A stretch of DNA of 64,000 nt, taken from positions 1-64,000 of the forward strand of contig MU119327.1 of assembly GCA_014904845.1 (NCBI GenBank), in the 5' to 3' direction. The translations under genes were made by a program, and so were the position numbers. Below the pieces are notes generated by a model. It was not told the DNA's origin, made no database searches, and saw only the letters and a list, made by a program, of their open reading frames with translations. Within the stretch, counting starts at the first letter, position 1, and every line of letters begins with the position of its first letter. Source of the stretch: Acephala macrosclerotiorum. Lineage: Eukaryota > Ascomycota > Leotiomycetes > Helotiales > Mollisiaceae. Below are positions 30,534 through 43,430 of the stretch, piece by piece.

Positions 30534-31509
30534 TAGAGAAAGATCAAGTGGAAATGAGATCTAAAAGTGATATTACAAAATTTTACAGTTGCATTTTGCG
30601 AGTCTCGAGCGTTTCTTATGCACAGTCGATAACTATAAGCAAAACAGACGCAAACAAATTTTCTGATTCTAGATGCAAGATCACAATGTGCGATATCGTT
30701 TCTATGTAAAGCTCAAAAATCGCAAAGTATTCGATAAATGTTTTTACCAAAAGTACTTTTACCAAGGGTGTGTTCGCCAAAAGTATTTTTACCAAAGGAT
30801 TGCCAAATTCAGCCTCAACCCACTTGCAATCGTGCCCCGAAAGGATGAGAATTGAGCACGAGCAGAAAAAAATTGAGTGTGCAAATTCGATTTTTTGAAA
30901 TTACGTATAGTTTCTCTTTTCACAAATGACTCCCAATTTTAACTTCTATATTTTAATATTACCATTTTTCTCAGCGAGTCTCGAACTCATATTGATTATA
31001 GTGACTATTAATCTCTTATTTATGAAACGAAATGTAATTAGAAGCTATTAAACTCACATTGAAGTATTATTATATGTGTTGTTTTCTAGTACTTATTGTC
31101 TTTTTTATATGATTGACAAATATATTTTGCTTCTTTTGCTGGTCTGTTTCTGATACAATTTGCGTCGTTGTGATTTTGATATTCGTAATATTGCCTTTAA
31201 ACATCGGGCTATTCTGAGTGAACTTATATGGGTTCGAAGTCGCTGAACAGGGTGATTGTAGCGTAGTCGTTAAAATGGTACTATCGAATCTTGCGGCGTC
31301 TCAATCCAAGGTGCGGGATCCTTTTTCGAAACGTTGAAAGGCTGTTCCGTAGACATGCTGTGGATTGAGTTACTGGTTAACGATAGAGTGAATAGTACTA
31401 TGAATGTCAGCTTTGAATTTTGAATGAGAAACAAGATATATACATGTTTTGACTTAAAACAAAACGAAGATAATCGAGGAAGCAGAGGTTTATAGTGGTA
31501 GTCTATATC
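30534..31509. other. Non-coding decayed sequence between relics
   Basis: Composition is intermediate and no convincing gene is present. It holds a cluster of short direct repeats at 30741-30800 (listed separately), a tRNA-like A-box motif near 31258 without a matching cloverleaf, and a 28-codon minus-strand ORF at 31270-31356. Confidence 0.5.
30741..30800. repeat. Short direct repeats around ttttaccaa
   Basis: Three copies of ttttaccaa occur at about 13-40 base intervals, two of them preceded by (a)aaagta. On the minus strand this reads as repeated cttttggtaaaa. It could be the end of a degraded small element; no terminal inverted repeat or target duplication was found. Confidence 0.45.
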
Positions 31510-32102
31510 GAGATTTTATAGGAGTGGTCGCTCGAAGCAGAAAAGAGTCAATCGTTGAGTGTTTTTTAGAGTAAAACCTCTTTTTTCTGTCGTATCAAGG
31601 ATAGATTTTTCTTTTTTTTCCAATTGAAAACACGTTCTTTTGTGCCAGAACTTATGCGATCTAGTACTAGATGTGAATTGTGACTGCGATATTGCTTTTT
31701 CGTTTGAGAAATTCAATTACTGACTTTTTTTAGTATCATTTGTCAATTCTAGGCTTTTTGTTTGTTCGTTGCCGATTTTTCAAGTGTTTTTTCAAAGCGT
31801 CTCGATTATGAGCCTGCGGTGGTAGGTCTTGTCTTGGCCAGCAAAGAGCGAGATGAGATGGTCGAAGATCTCATTTTCATTACTCACAGATATTTCGAAC
31901 ATATAGTACTTTCGGAGAAGCGTATTAATTGCAGTCCAGATAAAGCGGCAGATTCTAGCAAAAAGCCAAAAAGCAGTACAAAGACAAATCAAAACCGTGG
32001 CGTTGTAATCGAGTATATCGGTAATGACTTTGTAGATAGGTTCGAAGCCAGGAATGAAGGAATTCAAGAAAGTTTGTAATGAGAAGGCATCGAAGGGGCC
32101 AC
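31510..32102 (-). pseudogene. BCS1-like AAA-ATPase, N-terminal domain relic
   Basis: A single minus-strand frame from about 32,102 to 31,516 reads GPFDAF, then NSFIPGFEPIYKVITDIL, a hydrophobic membrane segment (ATVLICLCTAFWLFARI), and YYMFEISVSNENEIFDHL. After three in-frame stops (two TGA, one TAA) in a Lys/Asn-rich stretch, it continues LNFSNEKA, SHKFWHKRTCFQLEKKEKS and LTLFCFERPLL. These are the expected blocks, in the expected order, of the BCS1_N domain that precedes the AAA module in fungal mitochondrial BCS1-like ATPases. The AAA ATPase (Walker A and B) is absent: the frame closes with TAA and the sequence further down is unrelated. It is therefore a 5' fragment, probably of a duplicated BCS1-like gene mutated in the repeat compartment. 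The match is from memory of family sequence, without alignment. Confidence 0.6.
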
Positions 32103-33341
32103 GATACTAAAAGTGAATATTAGTAATAGTATTCTTCTCAAATAGTTATACTTTTACTCACAAGATGGCCTTCTATTTGTTTATCGCTAGGAACGTCTAT
32201 CCTTGTATAGAAAATAGTATTCGTTGCGAAAAAAACGATCAGAGAAGCGCGCTTAAGTCGTGCAAATTGTGATTTTGCAAAAACTCTGGTATGTTTGTAG
32301 TTCTTAGAGTTCGAAGATTTAGAAGGATGATGGAATCGAAGGAGCCTCGAGAGGGAGGGTTGGCATTTATAGTTCGAGGATTGTGAAACACATTTTACTG
32401 CTTTACTGACAGTATTCACTTGGAGTTTCATAGGACGTGTACATGTTGCACGGCTATTGGGCGAGTATTAGTATGATTATATTTGTGGTTAATATGTTTT
32501 TGAGTCGGAAAAGTTGTTATTAGTGGTTGTAGAGCACAGAAGGAATCTGGGTGACGCTACGATACTATTTCTCGCTTGGCGTCGAAGTCGTACAGAGCCT
32601 CACAAATTTGCTTTTCAGCTTGAGATATAACTATTTGCGAACGCACAAATACTTCGATATTGAGTAATAAAAGGATTTGATTTTTGGTAATATTATTTGC
32701 TATAGGCATTGGTTTATAAATATTTTGTAAGCGTTTTTAGAATATTCGAGCCCGACATTGTGAAGGCAACTGTATCTGCATTAGTCACAACTTTACGTTA
32801 TAATCTGTGCGAGAACGCTATATTTGTTTCGAGAGAACATCTAAGTCAGGAGAAGCTAAATGGAAAGGCGATAGAGGTATTAACGGAGCTCAAGGTTTTT
32901 TTTGAAGTAATAGAGTTCAAGTTAAAATAGAACAATTTATATTACTGCGATAATCAATCTGTTTTATTTGATATCGTCTAACGATTGACCAAAGAGTTGC
33001 ATTTTATCACAATCAAAGTACAACGCATTTTCTTGTATCGTAATTCTTGCTAATAAAAGTAGGATCCAATACTCAAATACAACGCTTTCCGCATAACCGC
33101 TGGCGAGTCCAAGGCCGTCGAATCTTTAACAATTCGTATATCCACTGGTCCGGCGTATTTGATTCCTGTGCGTGTCTTTTAAGGCACTTTAACCATCTCG
33201 AACCAATTAATTGAATTAGGAACGGCCACGCTGATCAAATCTCTAGTCAGAGTCAGCCCAGCATTGGACTTCCTAGTAATCGCTCCTCTATAGCAAAGTC
33301 TGGCCGTTGTTAGAATTGATGTGCCCGGCGAAATAAAAGAG
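32103..33341. other. Decayed sequence without a recognisable gene
   Basis: Moderately AT-rich with open stretches of 73 codons (plus, 32709-32930) and 97 codons (minus, 32138-32431). The plus-strand one reads like protein (KATVSALVTTLRYNL, LNGKAIEVLTELK) but I do not recognise it. Probably further fragments of old genes or elements. Confidence 0.4.
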
Positions 33342-33480
33342 GTTTGCCAAGTCAATATCGCTGGGTTGGTAATAGAGGAAGTTCGCTAAGTCGATATTAC
33401 TGGATTGGTAATAGAAAAGGCCTGTCAGGTCAATATCACTGGATTAATAGTAGAAGTTTGTCGGGTCAACGTTGTCACTG
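33342..33480 (-). repeat. 39-bp minisatellite coding a 13-residue repeat
   Basis: Units at 33342-33380 and 33381-33419 (39 bp each), 33420-33455 (36 bp) and a partial unit from 33456 share the core gtcaatatcactgg. On the minus strand each unit translates to a 13-residue motif like LFYYQSSNIDLAN, so the array looks like part of a protein with short tandem repeats. One unit has TAA at the Gln position, a C-to-T nonsense change. The plus-strand 64-codon ORF over the array is the shadow. The parent protein was not recognised. Confidence 0.6.
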
Positions 33481-35500
33481 CACTGTTGCGAAGTGTTTAT
33501 TGTATCTTGAGCATTTAGCGTCATATCGAGTGCTTTAAAGTCTTTATACTTTGATTGAAATTTCTCAAATCATCGTTTATGTGACTCCCCACTGCGACTA
33601 AATCTACCGAGTAACTTGCTCCAAATACATTAACTTCGCTCACGCGATTCGAGAAGACATATTAGTACGTACTAAATTGACTATCTAATCTTCTTATTGT
33701 TTGTACTTTTGCGCTTATAGCCATCGTATCCTGAATTAAGTTCTATGGGGTTTGATATGGGCTTTCAAGTAATTCGCTGAAAATAAAACGTCTCATACAA
33801 ATGACTTCACAAGGGTTTGCGCTTTCCCTGCGTTCATTTTAACCAGATCCTACATCTCCGACATTGCGACAGTCCAACAGATTCCCTGGGCTGTTTGTAT
33901 TAAGCCTGGGAATAGTTGATGTTTCAAAGTTCTAATGATCTATAGTCCCTTCTTACTCTACTAAAGCGATGTTACTTACTCCACTTGTTCGCTTTCTTTC
34001 ACGGTCCGGAAACTCGTCCGTTGATTTCCTTTTTCGTCCTTTCGATGATTGTTAGTTTGTCGTCGAATCCTGTCCATATAAACCAATATCCGTAAAAAAA
34101 AGAATTAAATATCACTAATCTTACCAAAATTGACAATAGCGATTCATACTATAGAAAGTATAAATTTGCGTTTGATTGTATAACTTCCCAAATCTTTTCC
34201 GTCACATCGTAATACAATTCTATATTAGTTTGCACTTTGTCGTTAATCTCTCGATTTCATAGAAACTAAATAATATTCGCTCGATTTTGTTTATTTGAAC
34301 GAATTTGCTCGAGTTTATAATATTTCAATCAATTTCTATTTTTTACTGTAGTCGACAATACTTATTTAATTGTTAAAATATTTGTCGAAATACAGATCAT
34401 TGAATCCAATTTTCTAAGATTATTCGATAACGAATTATATTTGCTATCGATATTCGCTCATTCGATCAAAGCTTTCGATTTTATTGTATTTCATTCAAAT
34501 TGAACGCGATTTACGAATTTTTTTTCAAGATTAGTACTTGTGCAAAACTAGTAACGCTCGAGTCTTGTTCTTAGTTTGTAAAGATTGATTTGATCGAGTC
34601 GTAAGCGTATCGATTGAATGGTTTTATTTCTTTCAGAGGCATTGTAAAGAAGGCGAAATAGTCGAGTAAAGAAGTCCGTTGATAAAGAAATTACGACTTT
34701 GACGATAAAAAAAGATGTAAAATTATTATACTAAAGGATAAACTGGATGAGAACGGCTTTAGAGATCGTGATAGGATTTCGATTTCATAAGTCGATTTTT
34801 AGACGGTTTCGAAGAGTCGTAGGAGCAGTTCTGGAAGCAGTTTTCGAGGTCGATTTTTGAAGTTTTTTTTTTCAATTTAAAGTTTTCGATAATATTTTGA
34901 AAAAAACTTAGAAAATCTTGCAATGAATTTCAGATCTATTCTCGTCACGTGATTGATGGGCAATATTTATATGTTTTTCATTTTGAGATTTATGATTTCC
35001 GTTTTTCGCGATGAAATTTTCGAGTTCGAACAAATCTTGTAAAAAAAAAGAGTTTATTGTAAGCAAAATCGTGCGAGTTGTATCGAAAAATATACGAGTA
35101 TCGAGTGATTGAAATTGTTAGTCTTTAGTCTTTCGATATGACGCGCGACAAACACTAAATTACTTTTTGTTTGAGTTTTGTCTTGGAATAAAACTCGAAC
35201 AAAAAATAGTTTAACGTATCGAGAAAACTTTTGTTATTCAGGATTTTATTGTCACTTTTCAACTTCTGAGTACTATTCTTTTTTGACAAATAGACGGTAT
35301 TCTGTTCCGTTATACTATAATCAGATTGCGAGTCTCAAATTTTAGTATTACTCTTGTTTGAACGCGAGGATCTATTTCAATATATAAAAAGAAACTGTAG
35401 AACAAAGCAATCTGCGTACGCTTTTTTCATTTTCTACTGTTTATCGCTACTACATTGTATTCGCTTTACTTTATTTTCTTATTATTGAATTTCTTTTGAT
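33481..35500. other. Transitional sequence, no gene seen
   Basis: Composition falls gradually from balanced to AT-rich. No open frame over 60 codons looks like protein and no repeat or RNA gene was recognised. It is probably degraded element sequence less completely mutated than the flanking blocks. Confidence 0.5.
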
Positions 35501-38500
35501 GCACAAAAAACGAGTTAAACAAATTTATTTGTTTTATTAGTTTTTTTCGTCGATTGTTTCTTTTTTTTATATCTGTCTATTTATTTTTTATTTGTTCTTT
35601 ATTTGATGTGTATATTATTGTAATCAAATTCATCGTATCGACGCGACGACTCTATTACGAAATTGGCAATACTATTGTAATTAAGTTCATTGTATCGACG
35701 TAATAGTTCTATTACGAAACTAGTAATACCAAGTCCAATAACAATTTATAGTTGAACACAAGTATATCAACGATTTTCGTTATTTTTAGCGAATTACTTT
35801 TGGTATTTTCTTTCGTTGGATTAGAAAAAAAAAGTTTACAGATTTTTTTTTCGTTAATCGAAGATTTATTAATCGTTTATTAAATTGGTTATTTTATTTT
35901 TTCTAGAAAAGTTTTATTGATTTTTTCAAAAGTAAATATTTATCATTTTATTGTAGCGATTAATCGCGTTGATTTCAATAGTTTCTATTGATATATTTTA
36001 TTGTAACGACTATAATTAGTATACTAATAATTTCAAGTATTGATTATATTAAAATTTCGAAGATTATATTACTTTCGTTTTTTTTAATAGAATACTTTGT
36101 AATATTCGTTGTATATTTGATTACGTTTTTATTAGAAACATTTTTCTCGATCATTTATAGTCTTTTTTTGTGGAATATAAAGTTTTATTGTTTGATTTAA
36201 ATTAGTATTTTAATATTTCTAGTTTTTTACTTAAAAAAAAATGTTGATTATATTACGTTTTTATAAGTAAATAAAATCAAATTCAATCATTGAAAAAAAA
36301 ATTTCTAATAAAATACACAGATAAATAATACAATAATTATAGTGTAAATTGTATAAATACTATAAAAACAATAAATATCATTGCAAAAAGTTCAATTATC
36401 AAAAAAAGACTCAAAATTTAAAAGTTTAAAAAATTTAAAAGTTTAAAAAATTTAAAAGTTTAAAAAATTTAAAAGTTTAAAAAATTTAAAAGTTTAAAAA
36501 ATTTAAAAGTTTAAAAAATTTAAATAAACGCTCGAATAAAAAGTTCGACGTTTTACAATAGAATTTATTAAAATAAAATTTTGCGATTCAATTGATAGTA
36601 CTTTTAATTGTATATATATATAATTCAAATAAAAAAAATTAATTATTATTCATTGCAATAATACAAATATATTTTGTATAATAATGTAAATACATTTCAA
36701 ATACATTATACTCGTTTGTTTAAAGTGAAACTTTTACTTTTTATTGTTTATTTTTAGTATATTATTTATTCAAATACTTGTTTCTATTATTTTTATTATC
36801 GAACTCGTAATAGAAAATCGCTTTCTTATAATAAATAGTAAAATTTTATTTATCGTTCAAAAATTTACAATTATTAGTTTAAATATTTTTATTCTTTTGA
36901 AAACTATAATTACCAAAGTTTTTTTTATTTGCACAAAATTCAAATTTGTTTTTTAAAGCATTTTTATCGTTTTAAAAAAACTTTTTACGATCTTTATTAA
37001 TTTCGTTATTAATATTGAATTATTGTTTATTATTTCGTACAATTTTTTCTTTTGAATTATTGTTTTTCTTTTTATAATTTGATATTGATAATTTGATTCG
37101 TTCGCGATTTAAATACTTGAAAATTTAAAAAAACGTTAAAATACATTAATCAAAATAAAAAAAACTTTTATGTAATTATTTGTTTACTAATTATTTTTTC
37201 TATATTCGACGCATTTAAAAAATAAAAATAATTTTTGAATATTATAAAATTTTATTAATTTAATTTGTTGTAAAAATATTAAACAATATACTATATTTAA
37301 TCTTTTCGAGTTTTTAGTAAATTTAATACTAAATAAACGTCGAAATAAAAAAAATTTAAAAAAAGTTCGAGTTTAAAAGAAAAAAATTTTACAAGAAATC
37401 GAAAACAAAAAAAAAATAGATTAAAAATACAAAAAAATAAAAGTGCAATTAAAACGGTTTTTTTATTATTAATATAAAAAACTTGTAAACTCTTTAGACA
37501 TCGGGATCACGTGTTGCGATTATAAATATTTGCGTGGCGATTATTGTTTTCAAAAACAAAAAAATTACGATTTTGTATTTGAAAATTTATATAACAATTA
37601 AATGATTTTTTTTCTATTTATAATTGAAACAATTTTTAATTTTTTTCGAGATTAATAAAAGCGATCTTATTAGAATTGATAATTGTTCAAAGGCAAATAA
37701 TAATCGAGAAAATTAAATAAATACATTTTATATAAATACGAGAATTTAATTAATTAAACTATAAATAATATATTTCGAGATTTCGATTCTTTTAAATTAA
37801 ATTTAAAATTTCTTTGAAATACTTTTTTAATCGTTTTTATTACTTGATAATATCGTATTCAAACTTAGAATTTAATTTGTAAAATACGATTATAAGAAAT
37901 GTAAAATTTTAATAATTTAAAAAAATATTAATTACAATTATAATTAAATAGTTTTGATCGAAATATTATACGTAATATATAATCAGTAAAATATTTTTAT
38001 TATTTTACTTTGACTATTTTTAAACTACATATTATTATCACTTAAATAGAAATCCAATTTACAATAAACAATTGGTTTACTCGTAGATAAAAATATATAA
38101 ACTTTTATTTCAATATATTCAATTTTTAAAAAATCAAAATTACGATATTATTTCGAAAAATCGCATTAATTCGTTTATTTAAAAAAGTTTTTAAAATATT
38201 GTACTCGATATCGCGACTATTTACTACGTTGTTTTATTGATTTTGAAATTGAAAAATACAAATATTATATTATTTATAAAAATTTCATCGAATTAAATAT
38301 TCGAGAAATGTTTTTTTATTTGAAATAAAAATTACATTTTTTAGTACTTTATTATCTTTAAAAATCTTATGATTGAAAAGTTAAAAATGCTTAATATTTC
38401 TTTTTTTATTAAAATAGAAAACGGGATTATTAAATTCGATTCAAAAAGTAAATAATTTAAATAATTATTATATGAATTTTTTCGTGTATAGTACTTCTTT

Positions 38501-41500
38501 AAAAAAAAAAAACATATAGAAATAAAAATAATAATTTTAAATTAAAAAATATTTAAAAAAATATAAAACTAATATAATCGCAATAAAAATAACAAAAATA
38601 TAATCTAATAAATTATCAAATTATTAAAATATATTCGTTTTAATTTCAATTTAATTTTATCGAGATTATTAAATACAATAAAATTCTTAGTTCAATACGA
38701 AAAAAAAGCGATATAATTATAGTAAAAATAAACGAATTTGTAGAAAAAATAAAAAGCGAAATTAGAAATTTGATTAAACATTTTAATTTAAATAAACAAT
38801 TCAAATTCATTGAATAAAAAATTTACGATTTTAATTGTACTTGTTTTTAAAATTATTAAATTGATCAAAATTTCGCACTTCTCGATACTACGTTTAATAA
38901 TAGTAAACTCGAGTTTATAATCATTAAAAAAAACTATATTCAAAACTAGTAAATATTAATTCTTCGTTAGTTTAAACGATTAATTCGAAACAAAATAAAA
39001 AGCAATTTCGGAGACTCAAAAAAAGAAATATAAAAAGCGTATAAAAATAATCAAAAAAAAAAATTTATTTTGAAATATTAAAAAATATCAATTTATACGT
39101 ATATAATTAAACTTTATTAAAGTATTATTAGATAAAACAAAGATATAAATCGATCAAATTCATTTAATTTAATCATATAATACGTTTACGAAAAAACTGA
39201 AAAATATGTAATTTTCAATAATACGAAAAATTTGTATAATAAAAAGAATTCTTTTTATAATTAAACAAATAAAATTATATATATATTGAAATTTTTATAC
39301 AATTATTAAAAATTTGAATATAAAAATAAAAGTATAAAATATGTATATTGTACTATAATTACTATTTTCTAATTATTTCAAATAAAAAATTTCAATTAAA
39401 ATTGAAAATTGTTTTATTAATATTTGTATTTTTTTTTATTAGATTTGTTTTTAAATCGAATTATATTTTAATGTATACGTATTGTAAATCGAATTTTGTT
39501 TAAAAATTTATTGAAAATTTACTTTTAAAATTTACTTTTTTTTTTGTATATTAATAAACGATATTCGTTTATAGAGTTTTATAAAATATTTTTTTTCGTG
39601 TTTAAATATTTTTATTTATTTTTATTCGAATATTTATTATTGTCGTTATTGAAATCAAAATTATTATCGTTTAAATTAATATTATAATCGCTATTTAATG
39701 GTTTATTTTTTTATAATGTAATAAATTTTATTGTATTAATTGTTTTATTATATTAAAATCGAAATTGCATTATATTATTGTAAATACAATTTGTTTTTAT
39801 AGTAGATAAAAATTGGAATAAAATATATTGATTAAAATTAATTAAAAGAAACGAATATTGTTTTATTGATTTAATAGTAAAATTATTAATTTTTTTAATA
39901 TAATTGATATTTTTAATAAATTGAGTAAATTAATTAAAAAAGATTTTTCGTTCGTTGTAATTATTTCGAATTATTACTATAAAAAAATAATAATATGTAA
40001 AGTATAAATAGAACGTAATTTTAATTAATATCGATAAAATATTATTAGATAATTCGTTTAAATTGTTGTAATTAAATAGTATTTTTGTATTTATAGTTTG
40101 TAGTATCGAAAATATCGATAAAAGTAATCGATTTTCGATATTGAATATTGTAATAATTCTTGAAATTTGATTAAAAAAAGAATATAATTTTGAAAAGTAT
40201 TAATAAAATTTGAAATGTAGTTTATATTAATCAATAGATTTTTATTTGAAATAGTATTTGTATTTTTTTTGTATTAAATTGTCGTAAAATAAGAACGATT
40301 ATTTTCGCTTTATAAAACGTAATTTTTTATTATTGTTTTTTGAATCGATTTTATTGTAATTAAAATCGTTATTTTTATTATTATTATTACGATTTTTCGT
40401 TTTATTATAATTTGATTTTAACAAGAAATTATAAAACGATAAAAAGATTAATTTTAAATTTTCGTATTTATTAAATAAATAAATATTATCAATGTATTTA
40501 ATCGTTATTATTATTATTAAATCATTTATTTTTTATTACGATTTATCGTTTTTTTATTCTAATTTTTATTACTATTTTTTCTTTTTATTAATAGAATCGA
40601 TATTGAATATAAAATTAAATATTTTCAATTCGTGTTTATTTATTGAATTTCGATTAATATAAAAATAATTTTTATAAATAGATTAGTTTTTTATTAACGT
40701 TTTAATATAAAGTAAAAACTAATAATAATAAGTAAAAAAATATATTGTAATCTCGAATTTGACGCGAATTGTATATTGGTTTATTATATTGATATAATTA
40801 TACAATAATTCGTTTAAAGTACGAAAAAAGAAAGAAATATAAAAACGTATAAAATTAAACGTTAAAAATTTTTATTCAAAATACTGCGAATATTGTATCG
40901 TTTTAAAGAAATCGTTAATATCGTATTATATATCGAAATTACTAAAAAAAAATCGAAATTATCGATTTAATAATAATTTTTAAATTATCGAAAAAAATTT
41001 TATTTATTACTATATTTTCAATATAAAAATTATTATTATCGATTTCGATTTTAAAAACATTTAAATCGTTATTATTTAATAATATAATTAAATTTTTTAT
41101 ATTATATTAAAAAAATTGATTATTTGTTTTTACGATATAAAATAATAAAAACGTATTTATTTAAATTATTATTTAAATTAATATTTAATATCAATTTATT
41201 ATTATTAAAAAAATCGTTTTTCTTTTTTACAATTGTATTTTTAACTTTGAAAATTGTATTATTCAAATACTAATTCTCGATTATAAAAAAATTTTTTTAA
41301 AACGTAATATATAATAATTATTCAATAAAAAAAAAATTGTAATTATTATTATTTTCATCGATAATTATATTGTTTTTTATTCAAATATTCAAAATTAATT
41401 ATTATTACTATTAATTTAAATATTTTAATTTTAAAATTTATTTCAAATTTTAAATTTACTAATTACTATTAATTACAACGTATTAAATTTCGTATTACTC

Positions 41501-43430
41501 GATTTAATACATTAAAATTTATCGAAAATATTAATTAATTTCAAAATAAATTTACAACGATTTATTGTATTTTTAAAACGTAAAAAAATTAATATATAAA
41601 TATACGATTTAAAAATAAAAATAATTATTTCGAGCGCGTAAAAACGATTAAAAATATTCAAAAATTCTTAATTTACTATTAATTATATAAATCGAATTAT
41701 AAAAAAATAATAAAAAAAAAAATTAAAAAATTTATATAAATTTTTCATATTACTTTTACAAAATCGAAATACGTTTTACAGTTTACTATATACTCTTAAT
41801 ATACTATTCTTTTTTTTCTTTTAACGTTTTTTACTATTAAAAATATTTCAATATCAATACTATTTTTCTCTCGTCTAAAAAAATTTATTACAATTACAAA
41901 ACTTTAAAACTTTCGATTTTATATTTTTATATCGAAAAATATTTATTCACGATTACTATTTCTATTTCACTATTTATTACGATCGACCGATCTCAATATT
42001 ATTTTTCAATCGTCAATAAAACCGCGAAAAACTAAATAAAAAAACAATAATAATTGAAAAAATAAAAAAATCGTATAATCTCAAATATTACTATATTTAC
42101 TCATTCGAAAATTTCAAACAAATTTATACATTTCAAATATTCTCATTGTCAATATTTCAATTTTTATACAAACAATTAACGCGCGAAAAAAAATCGTATA
42201 ATTTCAAATATTACTTTATTTACTCATACGAAAATTTCAAATAAACTAATACAATTTAAATCTTTCTTATTATTCAATATTTCAATTACTAATCTTACAA
42301 CGAACGTAATTCAATATTTTATTATTTCGAATTTAATTTAAATTCGTACAATTAAAACGAATACAAAACGTACTACAATAAAAAAACTTACTAAAAAACG
42401 TTTTAACGCATTATCTATTAATAATACAATTAAACAAAAATTAAACAATATTATTATAAAACATTTTAACGATTAATTATTATATTACAATATATACAAA
42501 TTAAATTTTACAATATTTCAATTTTCAAAGAATTATAATATAAAAATTTATAATAATACAATAATAAAATAAATTAAAAATATTTAAAATTAATTTAATT
42601 CGTATTTAAATTAATACAAAACAAATTTAAAACGATTATTAATATTATAAAAAATTCGTAATATCGAAATTTAAAAAAAATAATTAAAAAATTTTACTCG
42701 ATATATAAATTTTAATTATAATATAATTTACTAAATAAATTTAAATTAAATAAAAAAATTGAAAATAAAACGTGTATATAAATAAACAAAATAAATTTAA
42801 TATTACGAATACAAATATTATTAAATTATATAAAAAAAAAAAAAAAAAAACGTTATACAAATTTTATACTTCGTAAAAATAGTATTTAATCTATATATAC
42901 GTTTTATTTAATACGATAATTACGATTTTTATATACGAATTTATCGTTTAATCGTTTACGAAAAAAATTAAATTTAAATAATCGAAAAATCGAATTTTTT
43001 AATAAAATTACTCACGGATTTTTAATTGATAAATTTAAACAAATTATAAAATTTTTATAAAAAAAAAACGAATAATTTAAAACGTAATACAAATTATAAA
43101 TATTATTAGTTTACAATAATAATATAATATTATATTAATTTTTTAAAAACTTTATAATTCAATTACTAAAACTCGTAAATATTTTTAAAAAAATAATTAA
43201 TTTTATACTCGATATAATGATAATATTTCTTAAAAATACTTTTTGTTAAAAATATTTAACGAACCAATAAAATCGTTAAAATTAATCGTTCGAGTTTAAA
43301 AAGTATTCAAATACATTTCTTTTTCGAGTAAACACAAATTTCTTAATATACTTTTTTTTTTTACAAAACTTAAAAATCTAATAAATCGCTCTCGAAAAAA
43401 AAATTAAATAAAAATAGTTTGTATTAAACT
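35501..43430. repeat. AT-rich RIP-type isochore, block 2
   Basis: The composition is as in block 1: very high A+T, residual C/G mostly in CpG, stops in every frame. Two 70-codon hydrophobic open stretches (35988-36200 and 36744-36956) are low-complexity by-products. The segment around 39,400-40,300 keeps non-CpG G but little non-CpG C, and 41,300-43,400 shows the reverse. The block ends abruptly at about 43,430, where balanced composition begins. Confidence 0.8.
36417..36524. repeat. Perfect 17-bp tandem repeat, 6 copies
   Basis: Six identical copies of tttaaaagtttaaaaaa run from 36417 to 36518, followed by six bases of a seventh. The absence of any difference among copies contrasts with the heavily mutated surroundings and indicates recent expansion. 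The unit has no CpA or TpG for RIP to act on. Confidence 0.9.

Noticed and set aside
31230..31325. tRNA-like sequence with an A-box-like tagcgtagtcg
   Set aside because: No acceptor-stem pairing and no proper T-arm or B box at the right distance; at best a heavily decayed tRNA.
31270..31356. Minus-strand 28-codon ORF beginning MSTEQPFNVSKKDPAPWIET
   Set aside because: Reminiscent of the start of PLP-dependent serine/threonine dehydratases, but nothing downstream continues the protein, so I do not call it.
35988..36956. Two 70-codon hydrophobic ORFs resembling small membrane proteins
   Set aside because: Their F/I/L/S content follows from T-rich DNA in the mutated block; no start context or conservation signal.
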